This document shows, piece after piece, positions 33,801 to 45,800 of a stretch of DNA of 64,000 nucleotides. The stretch's first letter is position 1; each line of letters opens with the position of its first letter. Source of the stretch: Patiria pectinifera (lineage: Eukaryota; Echinodermata; Asteroidea; Valvatida; Asterinidae); assembly GCA_029964075.1 (NCBI GenBank), contig CM057136.1, positions 2,480,001 through 2,544,000 of the forward strand. Reading direction: 5' to 3'. The translations under genes and the position numbers were made by a program. Below the pieces are notes generated by a model. It was not told where the DNA came from. It worked only from the letters and a program-made list of their open reading frames with translations, and ran no database searches.

Positions 33801-36800
33801 CCTATTCGACTTACCTAAATTGTTGATATTTTTTGCAACAAAATCGTTCAAACATCGGGATGACAAGTTAAGAAGTCAAGTATATAAAATTTGGATTGAC
33901 AAGATTTTACTGCTGGCTTTATGTAGACAAAAACTGGAGTCGACAATTAATAAGCTTACAAATTTACCCAGGAGCGCTATTATTCGCGCGCCAGAAACCG
34001 TGTTAAGGAGCGCGAAGGAGCGCGATCGCGCTCGCGCTCCTTAAAAATGAAGGCCTGTAATTTATATTTAAAAAAATATGTAGCGCCAAACATAATAATG
34101 ACTGGAAAGCCAATTTTATAAGCTACTTTTAGATGAAAAATTACTGAAATTACAAATACAAACTACCCACCTTCAGAGGTTCTTGCAGAATGTTGAGCTC
34201 AGCCACATCTTTGACCCAGACAGTCAGGACACCAGACGCGTGGATGGCATAGAGTTTCTGCAGTAATTCGTAGACTGGCGAGGGGTTGTTCTCCTCAGAG
34301 TACAGACGCTCCTTGACGCTGCGATTGGGGTCCGGACGATACAGCACCTCAACAGTAGGAACTGCACATAAGACACAGATTCAAATATTGCTTACATTTC
34401 ATTATTGGGTGATTCTGTACATATCGTGGCAAAGCTGACAAACCAGCGAATCAACTATTTTGGCGATTTTGAGATTTTGTCGTCGTTGTGGTTTTTAAAG
34501 GTTGCTTTTTCAAGTATTTATGCCAAAATTCTTATTTCTTGTCTGGATTTTGAGATTCGGAGCCCCTCCTGTGCATGTGACGAATCAGTCTTAATAACAA
34601 ATCCATAATTTGACATGGTGACGAATACGGAATTACGCTGGTAACCAGCTTATGTAAGGTGTGCATTCAATGTACCAACGAATGCTATTCGTCAGTTTGT
34701 CAGATCGCGCGGGCGCTGTATACAGCGCGCGCGCGATCTGACAAACTGACGAATAGTATAAACAGTGTGAAGAACAACCGGCTATTAGAGATGTTGTTAT
34801 TTGACAAACTGATGAATATGTTTACGATCAAGTACAAACATATCGCACAACTTCTCTGATTAAATAAGTAACTTGACGGTACGTTTCCTATTTTATTTCG
34901 AATGTACACCGAAGGGTTATTATCGAAACATTAAGGGTGAAATACGACGCCCAGAAAAAAGTCCAACTTCAAACGCGAATAACTCGAAACAGGGTTTTCC
35001 CATATTCGTCGGTATGTCAGCTCTGCGACAAATTACTGTGCTATTCCATTTCTCTGCACCCTCAATTTACACCATAAACACCACTTTCAAACACTTCTAT
35101 TGAAGAACAGCTACCTTTCTTGATTTATTCTAATAGATCTCTCTCATAGGACGCCATCTTCGTAGAAAAAAATTACAACTGCGTATTCAATGCCATCAGG
35201 TGGGTGTGCGCGCATAGTGCAAAATATTCTAAACACGTGTGCATGTTGCTCGTAATACAGCGCAGCCGATGCGCGTCACGAAAATTTGACTCCCAAAGCG
35301 CCGATGCACGTGACAATTTGTAGGACATGATGTCATTCGAGAGAGACCTATAGTCAGACGAAATAATTTTGTTTCGTATTTAGTACCAGTACGATCTTTA
35401 ATCCAAGTAAGCTTTTTGATAATAATTCCGTAGTTAACTACTATTAAAGATATGCAAATGTTCCTATAAGATCCTACACCCTTAAGATTGATTTGACATT
35501 AACTTGATTGACATGCGATTGACTCGGCAATGATTTGTGATCGACTTTTGCTGAACTTTTGATTGGCTTATGACTGACTTGTGATTATCTTGCCAATGAC
35601 TTGTGATGGACTTGTATTGATTTGTTACTGAGTTGTGATTGACTTGGGATATAGTTGTGATTGACTTGTGATTTACTTGTGATATAATTGTGATAGGCTT
35701 GTGATATACTTGTGATGGACTTGTGATAGACTTGTGATTGACTTGTGATTGACTTGTGATTGACATGTGATAGACTTGTGACGGACTTGTGATTGACATG
35801 TGATGGACTTGTGATTTACTTATGATGGACTTGTGATTGACTTGTGATAGACTTGTGATAGACTTGTGATTGACTTTTGATTGACTTGCGATTGACTTGT
35901 GATAGGCTTGTGATATAGTTGTGATATACTTGTGATAGGCTTGTGATATAGTTGTGATATAGTTGTGATTACTTTTGATAGACTTGTGATATACTTGTGA
36001 TAGACTTGTGATTGACTTGTGATTTACTTGTGATAGAATTGTGATAGGCTTGTGATATAGTTGTGATATAGTTGTGATGGACTTGAGATAGACTTGTGAT
36101 TGACTTGTGATTAACGTGTGACAGACTTGATGATGACTGCACCCATGACTCACCCATCAGTGAGAAGAGTGGCGTCTTATCGATGCAATGTGAGCGGCAG
36201 GCAGCAATCTTCATCTCGGTGTTGGCGCGGACGTACAGGTTGGTCTGGTCTTTAGATTCCAGGAAACCAAAAGGCACCCAGTGAAGGAAGTTGTTACAAT
36301 GCTCCACCTTCTTCTCGTAGAAACTTCCTGATTGGTCAAGACAAAAAGAGCAAAATTACAATAAAACGACAGACAGGTTTGGGCTAACACACTGACTAGA
36401 TGTTTGAGATAACCCAACCCTCTCCACTTTAACCACACCCCTTTCACTTTAATCCGTCCCACTTTCACCTCACTTTCTTAGTAGGTCATGCACCAACACA
36501 GCCCTCTAGAGCTGTCCTGACCTCTACAGCAGTTTCGAAACCCTGTTAAACGGTGTTTGGAATGACCAGAACCAATACGCCAACTGTGTTCGCGAACAGG
36601 ATTTTCACTCCCCACTTATCAGGGAGTAGATGAGGAACATCAAGAACAAATATGGCAGACTTAGGCCCCTACCCGAATTAGCGTTAATTTGTGTGCATAA
36701 AATTGAAATCACTCATTCAGTGCAGGAGCAGTAATGGAAAAAAAAAAAAATGAACGTGGTCATAGCGTGGATTTGTCAACCTTGTCTTTGCCAATTTTTT

Positions 36801-39800
36801 ATAGCTGTTTGGGGTTTTCAATTATTTTAGAATTAATTCGCTTAATTTTCCCTTCTCATCATTCAGCGTTTTTAATACAGTGGCTGCCATCTTGAATTTT
36901 CGACTAGCTGCACTCCACATGGACTTGGGCGTTCATAATCAGCAACCTGAGAACACTGTAGGCGGATCACCCGAGACAGGGTTTCAAATACTCCCCCAAA
37001 GTCTCATGCAACAGATGCTCCACCCCACTCCCCTTTAAATCCACCCTTCTCCACTTTAACTTCACCCTTCTCTCCTTTAACTCCACCCATTTTCCTTTAA
37101 CCCCTCCCCTTTCACCTCACCTTCTTTACAAGTAGAGCAGGCACCGACACACCCCTCCAGAGCTTTCCTCACCTCTCCTGAATCATGCAGCAAATGTTTC
37201 CTTGACACTTCGATCCAGATACGTTCCACCTTCAATAACAAAAGAGTTATTTCATTTGGGCAATGACAGCATCAGGTACCTTACGATCAGACTTTTTTTG
37301 TACTTTAGGATAGTGCTGCAGCTAAGGCCAAAAGAAAGTCTCCGGTTTCTGGTCTGCAGGCGCGTCGCGTAGCCATGCGCGTCAACAAAATTAAAAAGTT
37401 GTTTTTTCAATGTAAGATGGTGTCTCAAAACCGCCAAACTCACTGGTTCGACTGGAATCCTGCTGCTGCACACTTTTAGCTTGTTTTTAGATGTGGTTAC
37501 GATGAGTATAAGCTTTGTGTGGCCTCTCTGGGCTCCCATATATTTTGCACTAAATTTAATCAGGCACCATTTGCAGACGGTGTTGTAATTTTGTAACTGC
37601 GCGTCTGAAAGCTAGACTGAGGGAGCGATGGTCGTGTATCTGGAACCTGTAAACGCTTTTTAATTAGCGCAGTATGTAAGGGAGCAGACTAATGACCAGC
37701 CTGGCAGCTCATGCACGATGTCGATGTTGTTGTATGGTCTGACGATACCGTTTTTTTTCTTCAAATTTTTGTCTTGACTATCCAAATTTTCAGAAGAATG
37801 TTCGTGTCGGTCGAGATCGTAAGTGGGTGCAGAATTCTCAAGCCTTATTGCCTGGAGGTCACCTCAAGCTCCACTCTGAAGGATATTTTTGAGAGTTTTA
37901 AGAGGATCGAAGCGTCATCTGCAACATCAGCCGACATTTGAAGAAAAAAAACGTAGGGGAAAAAAAAAACCTGCATTGCCACACCACTTTTGGGGCAAGC
38001 TCCATACCAGAAAAACTGAACTGCTGAACCGAACCGAAACTCACTGAACATATAATGTAGCTCTTCCAAACCGTGCCTTTGAACTCTCTTGAGTTCTTGG
38101 GCAAGACACTTTACAACAATTGCCTCTCTCTACCCAGGAGTACACATAGGTACTTGTGAAGGCAGAGACACTAGATTGCGCTGATCTCAAGTTGCTGCAG
38201 AAAAAAATAGTATCACGGCCTGATGAACAGGCGTAATAATTGTGAAGCGCTTTGGTAAAAGCATTATATAAGCACCACATTGGATGAACATTACCTGTTC
38301 CTGTCTATGAGAAGCTGTCTTACTGCAGAATACCGTGTTCTCTCTTGGGATGCACTTCTCCTCATCCACTACAGCCGGGCCCGCAGATGACGCAGCGCTG
38401 TGTTCAAAGCCAATGCTCTGCTTCTTGGGTTGGTAGGAGACACTGCAGGCAAGCACAGGGTCGATGGGGTCGACCACGCGCCCCTCTGAAATAAAAAAAC
38501 AACAAAAACAAATGGAATGTTAATGGAGGTTGCCTTAACATTTCGCCAAAAATTTCGATTTTCGCAAAAGGCAAAATTTCCCTGTCGACTTCTGATATCC
38601 GCTCCGTTCACAAGTACCCCTCACCGGCAAAGAAAGTACAGTTGGGGTTGACCGACCGACGCCATCTTGCCTGACTGCAATTTTGCCGCGACGCGCGGCC
38701 GTACCACTGTGTGTACTTAGTACAAATCCCCTGGTGTATGTGCGTCACACACAAGGAACGGTGCGCGTCAACCAGCTAAATGTCCCGCCCATGGAACGTC
38801 GTTGCTAGGTAAAAGGGCGCCCTCTTTTGTTGGCGCACGGAGCCCATACAGCCAAACACCACAAATACCAATGACAATCTGATGCACTGACATCACTAAC
38901 TGTGTGAATCCCATTGGAATGGGTGGAAAAAACCCATAGCCTTTAACAATCTGTTAGATCTCTGGTTTGCATGAACGGATTTCCATGGCATTTTCACTGA
39001 ATATTCACAAGAGTATAATTGATATACTCCATCAAAATGAAATACTCATGTTAAGTAGTTTTGAGAAATTAAAGGATATCTGCTTGCACAATTTTTTTTT
39101 GGGACACCTTGTATATAGTCAGGTTCATTTGCTGGATAATTTTTACATCTCTAGGCATTGTTTTGTTTCGCTTCTTTTTTCAAGAATATTAAAGGTCTAG
39201 TCCATCATTTGTAATTTGTGAATTTTGTTTGTTTGAAGCAACAAACGTGCTCAAAATCTAAAGAAGGGTGCTGAACAATTACCTGATGAAGTTGCAGCTC
39301 AGCTTCAGCTGTATATTTCGAGAAAAACAGCATTCTAGGATCTCGATTTCAAATCAAAAGTTGCTGAATCATAGTTTGAATTGGGCCTGAATAGGGCGGC
39401 CGAGACACTTTCTCACTGAGCCGATTGCAGCTACGCGATGCCGCGCACTGATCCAACGAATTATAGCAACCGCGCATGCATGTGCCTCGTGTCAACGCTT
39501 GCGCGCACTTCGCCGAATAACAAATGAACTACTAACGGCCTTCTTTCGTTGATTACTTCAAAATGACAGCTTGCCAGGAAGAATAATTTCACAGGGAGTT
39601 TAGTTCCCTTACTATCTTTCAAACAAGTATGTTTTTCAACAATAATTACGCCAGTTACTTTTTGGATAGCTGCAAATGATGGACTGTAGCTTTAAAGCAA
39701 ACTTCCTTCAAATCACCAATGGCTTACGAGAGAGTCTGACAACCATAAAGTGCTAAGCCAAAAATTTTGTAGAAAATAACTGGGTATTTTGGATTGATGG

Positions 39801-42800
39801 TTGAGTTTCTGTGCAACATTTTTATCATATTTTATCTTGTGCCAGTTCTATAATTTCCATTTATGAAGAAAAAACATTAATTTGAATTGTATTGAATTTA
39901 AAAGGAACTAAGCCAAATTTCTTACCGACAGCCCTGACCAGCCATCGTAACTGCTCGTTCTTAAAATCCTCCTCCGTCTCCCCGGGACCGAGCAGATTAC
40001 CGTCTTCAACCCAGGCGTGGAAATCCTTACGCATGTCAACAAAGACTGAGCTATCATACAGACCTGGTACAAAACAAACACAAAACCAAGTTTTAAAATC
40101 AAATACTTTTGAAGAGTGAGGTTACACAATATGCAAATCAGTTGGTGCTAGTCGAACGCCTTGGAACAATTTTTTTTTCTGGCAATTTTTGTCATTTTGT
40201 CGCTGGATTGATTTCGGTCTTGGGTCTGGGGACTCCAATCTTGTTGGCGAATGTAACCACACTATCCAGCTTTCTCTATCCATGTAAAATATGACCCTCC
40301 AAGACCAAGTATTGAAAAATTATTTCATTTTTAATCGCATACGAGGTCGTCGCTGGAAATCCAGCGACAAAATAAAGGACAACATAAGCCAAGGCACACG
40401 GTTGTCCAAAGGTATTTGACAAGCACCAACTGATTTGCATATTGTAGCCTAGCGAAAGGTCACTGTTTGCGCTTCGTAATTCGTATAGTATGTGTGAGTG
40501 CATATGTGATGCGATCAAGCTAAATGAGTCGTTTGTCGACCCTGGTCATTTTTTTTTTACAGATTTGAAAAGAGCACTTTCTCAGCATTACTGCTGTGAA
40601 AACACATGCTGGTACCATCTTTAGTGCAAAAATTATGGAATTCGGAACACCAAGAGATGTGATGAAGTGATGTGATGAAGTGGTTCTATTTTGGCCTGAA
40701 TCTCCAACTAAAAATTCCCGACAAACGACTCGTTTAGCTTGATCGCATCACAGCACCATCTACTGTTTATGTCGCGGCCGACCAACGATAGGTCTCTCTC
40801 AAAGACGGCCATCTCTGTAGGAGAACTGCAACTGCATAGTTTACACAATCATGCACGCATTACGCAGTGTTGGAAATGTTCCAAAAACGCGCACTTGCTG
40901 CTCAAAATGTGTTCGAAACACGACACAGCCGATGCGCGTCATGCAAGTTGACGCTCAAAATGCCGATGCGCGTGGCTGGTCTGTAGGAAATGACGCCATT
41001 TGAGAGAGACCTATTGCCCAAGGCTAGATCAGTGCCGTTGGAGCGTTCGATCGGCCAAGCTCATGTAGCTAAACCAGTTGGCCTTTACCAAAAGTTGACT
41101 CAGGGAAGCAACTCGAACACAACCAAAGCCGTACTCACCAACTCCTATATTGACGCCAGCTTTGATGAACCGGGGGCCGCACTCCAGCAGAGCCTGCCGC
41201 ATCAAACGCTCCGGGTGGTGGGTCATCTCGTTTGAAGATTCGGGGTCGTAGGTCAACTCCATGCCCTGACCCAGAATGGGGGAGCCGTAACGGGGATCCA
41301 GGAAGTTGATATTGTCGTGTTCTTCCTTGGTCAGAAAGCCGTGAATGACATTGATCTTCACTTCTGAAGCAAAAGGGGAAAAAAAGGAAATAGTTTTCAG
41401 TGCTGTATAGCTTCAGTAGTGGTAAGTAGTAAAGTCTGTCACGAGGAAATATGGCCTAGCAATCCGGCGTTTATCTCTGGTTTTCTTAGCATGGAACGAC
41501 TGTGAATATTTCTATTCCCCCAGGATGGGATGCTAGTCCATCACAGGTTACTTCCCGGCTGATGCCAGTACCCATTTATACTCCTGGGTGGAGAGAGCCC
41601 AGTGGAGGTAAAGTGGCTTGCCCAAGGACACAAATTATGTCCAGCAGCTGGATTCGAAGCCCTGACAGTCTGATCATGAGTCACGAACGCCAACATCAGG
41701 ATGAAGAGTGGGGGAGAGTGGCCTAGTGGTTAGGGTTCGTGACTCATGTTCAAAGAGTCAGGGGTTGGAATACAGTTGTTGGTCATTATTAGTTATCTTG
41801 CGAGCGCGAGTGGAACACGGAATAATGTAGTGCGTCTGTGTCCCACATACCACGAGGCCGAAGGCCGAGTGGTATGTGGGACACAGACGCACTACATTTT
41901 CCGTGTTCAACGAGCGCGAGCGTGATAACGAATTTATCTTCAAGCAAACTTGACGCGCAGTACAGTTGGAACTAGCACGCTTTACACAGACATTCAGCAG
42001 CTTAGCGTATGCAGCTGGAATGTCGCTTGCATCTTGGAATAGCGCAATACGCAGAGTGCGGTATGGACCGTGGCCGTGCGGTATGGTTATATGTAGCACG
42101 GCTTGTTGCCACGGATCGACCAATCAGGATCGAGGATTCAAGTTTGCTGGAAGATAATATGTTGTGTCCTTGGGCAAGCCACTTCACCCTCACTTGCCTC
42201 TCTCCAGCCAGGAGTATAAATGGGTACTGGCACTAGCTGGCGAGTAACCAGCGATGGACTAGCATCCCATCCAGGGGGAATAGAAATATTCTCAGTCGCT
42301 TCATGCCACTGAAACCGGAAATAAATGCTGGCCTGATGAGCCACACTGGCTCGCGACAGACATAACTTTACTTTTACTATCAAGACTTAAAACATGCTAG
42401 TGAGAAAAAAAAATTCACAAATTTTCTCAGGTTACAAAATATCACGACACAACCGAAGTGCTTGCTAGGTAAGCTGGCAAATGTAAATACCAAAAAAAAG
42501 AATTAATGCATGTAAAACATAAATATCGTTTAAAAATTTATTAAATTCTAAAGGTGAATATTAAAAAAGAGAATACAACACAATGACAAACCAGAATTAG
42601 CCTGGCTCCATTTCCTCTCTTGGTTGATCAGGTCCTGATAGCACAGGAGGAGATGGGGACTCAGACGGAAATATCGGCCATCCTCGGATGCAAATTGATT
42701 CACAGTGGCATTGTCAGATAGCAACACGTCCATCTAAAGAAAACAACCACGACATAGAGAAATACCCATTCGCTGTATAACTTCTGGTGTGTTGCAGATT

Positions 42801-45800
42801 TGTAACTAGGAACTTCGAACGTCATGAGATATGCCGCATTTTTGATAATACATCGCAGGGTATCCTCATTAAGCCATTTGCGAGTTAAATTTGAATAAAA
42901 TCTGGGACGCTGACTTAATCCAATGCTTGGTACGTTTTAATTTTGAATTCTCCAGACCAAAGAGACTGTTACTATATCACATGATTTGGGGCAAGCCTTA
43001 TGCTAGCAACCCCCAGCTCTGGCATGGTCTGGTGTCTTTGTGCCATTCTCACCCATTGTGACCAATGTAATGGTGCTGAGCGTCTCTTACGTAACTACGC
43101 AAGAGCTTGCCCCGAATCAGGGCCATGAAATTGGGCCCTGATCAATTTGATAAATTAGCGCCTTGGTTTACAGACGAGGATCTATCGAATGATCCCTTTC
43201 AAGAAAGATAATTGACCCGCTGTTTCCTCAAAGCCAAGTGATCAATGTGATCAAATAGCGCCCTCTGTCGAGCAGGTTTACAGACAATACGAGTCTACCT
43301 GATGATCCTTGTCAAAGAGTGGTCGTTGGTCCTCCGTTCCCTGAAACTCAGATGGTAGCTGGTAATCCACAGCCTCGGCGGCCGGTGGTTCAACCACGAG
43401 GAGCTCGGTACGAGCAAAGGTGATGCTGGTAGCCGTCACACCGGCTTGTTTCTTAGCAGCTATGAAGACATGATCACCTAAAGCAAGACAGATGCAACCG
43501 ATATTAGGCTTGGGGGAGGGGAGTGGGTGGGAAAGTGTCGCTATTGGTTAGGGTTCGTGACTCGTGATCAGAGGTCAGGGGTTCAAATCCAGCTGCTGGC
43601 CATTATGTTGTGTCCTTGGGCAAGCCATTTCACCTCTACTTGCCTCTCACCCCCCAGGAGTATAACTGAGTACCGGCATTAGCTGGGGAGTAACCTGTGA
43701 TGGACTGGCATCCCATCCAGGGGGAATAGAAATATTCTCAGTTGTACCATACCAACGAAACCGGATATCAACACAGGCCTGATGGGCCATATTTGCTCTT
43801 GACGGACTATTACAACTTTAGTTTAAGGGTGAGGTGTTATGCTACATGTACACATGTATGTCACTCAGAGATGAAACTGGCATGTGGCAAAAAAATCGGA
43901 AAAAAGGCCGAACAAAAATACGTGTCCGAAATCTGGGCCGCGCTGCCATTACACACATATACATGCATGTACAATGCACTTCATGCCCAATTTCCGGACA
44001 CCAACTCCTGCTTTATTTTTGATTCAAACACAATTTTACGATGAAAAAAAAAAAACGGTCAGTGTTTTCATTGCATAAAATGCCTGAATTACGGTTAGAG
44101 TAATGGAGTCATCAATAAAGAAGTTCACTTCTTACTTGAGAAAGTCGAGGGAAAAGTCCGAAAGACAAGGGCACCGTTCATGGTGCTTCAATCATGTCCA
44201 TGATTCAACCACTTGCATTCATACATGGGAAAAAATCAGGCATTACCCTCTTTCTCTTCCAACAAATGCCAGTGAAATGTTTCGCTAATGCTCTCTTCGC
44301 TATCCTCGAGATAATCATCATGATTTTTAAAGCATTGCATTTTGTACAACTGAATCTGAAACCTCCGAAAATCGCACAACATAATGATTTTATCCACAGG
44401 ATCCTTCACAAGGCTACCCGTCCCGGCCGGCCATGTGCTAGCGGACGGTACGGTGGTGCGGTACGTACGCACGCTGGTACCATTGCATATTCGCACGCAC
44501 GTGCGACACAGTGATTTTTCCATGTCGCCTGTCAATGTTTAACCTTTTGTCCAGCCGGAGAAGGCTCCGATCAGTGTTATGCCCTGTGTTTCTACCGTTG
44601 AAACTCTCCAATAACGACTGGTGAAAGAGATTAAAACTACGTTCGCGATGATTTTAGCACGCCATTTCCATCGACTTTTCTTCGAAATTATGATTGAAAT
44701 AAAATGACATTTTGTGAAAAAATCATCAGAAAATCAAATTTTGTGGGACACACTGTAAAAAAATCGGAAATTTCGTTGGAAAATTCAAAAAGTCGGTTTT
44801 CCGATTAAAATCGGAAAAGTTTCATCTCTGGTCACTGCTTAACAGAGAACTATGCTCTGAGAATTTCCACAGCAGATAGATAGACATGTTTAGGTTGGGG
44901 TTAAAAGAGGCCCTGTAAATGTGTACAGGATTTTGTTTTTAAAGCACATTTAGGTGTAGCTAGATGCTTGGATTTTTGTTGTTGTTGTGAGGATTAGTGT
45001 AGTATATGGTCATCTTGAGAAAGTAAGGGTGTTTTTTTTTGGGCCCAATTGAGATAATCAGCTAATAACCAATCCTGGTAGTGGATTACAATTAAATTTT
45101 GGCTGGGGTCACTTTTTGGGTAAGCAGATTTGTTTTCCATGTGCTAACACATTTGAGCGCGGGGGTATTGCGACCAAATTCACAGAAATATTAGCTTAGC
45201 AAAAAAACAGGTCAGTAGCCAAACTGCCAAATGTCAAACACCAAAGTGATGCAAGCTAGTTTGCACTGGTTGGTAGCTAAATTTAGCGCAGGGCAGAAAT
45301 TTGTTTGGCACCATTTTCCGCATATTAGCTCCATTATACAGGACCCTGATGACTGTGTTTTCTCGGTCATGGATAAAGCAAAATCAGTGAACTGAAAAGA
45401 AATTGCAAAGTGGAGTTGTTGGAGGGAGAGCTGGCAGAGTGTGAAAGGGCCAGGCAGGGTGTGAAAGCGTGGGGCAGGGCGTGACAGGGCGGGGCAGGGT
45501 GTGACAGGGCGGGGCAGGGTGTGACAGGGCAGGGCAGGGTGTGACAGGGCGGGGAAGGGTGTGACAGGGCGGGGAAGAATGTGACAGGGCGGGGCAGGGT
45601 GTGACAGGGCGGGGCAGGGTGTGAAAGGGCGGGGCAGGATGTGACGGGGCAGGGTGTGAAAGGACGGGGCAGGGTGTGACAGGGCGGGGCAGGGTGTGAC
45701 AGGGGAAAAAGGGTGTGGCAATAGTATCGCCGGGTGTGGCAAAGTCTGGCTGGGTGTGACTGGCTGGTTAAATGACAAGGTGTGGCGGGTGCAGCCAACC

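Noticed and set aside
35482..36153. 223-codon frame rich in [13 protein letters not shown] repeats
   Set aside because: An 11-bp minisatellite without stops in one frame; no other evidence for coding.
37173..37229. Shorter version of exon n using the donor at 37172
   Set aside because: It would put exon o out of frame, giving an early stop; the donor at 37120 restores the frame.
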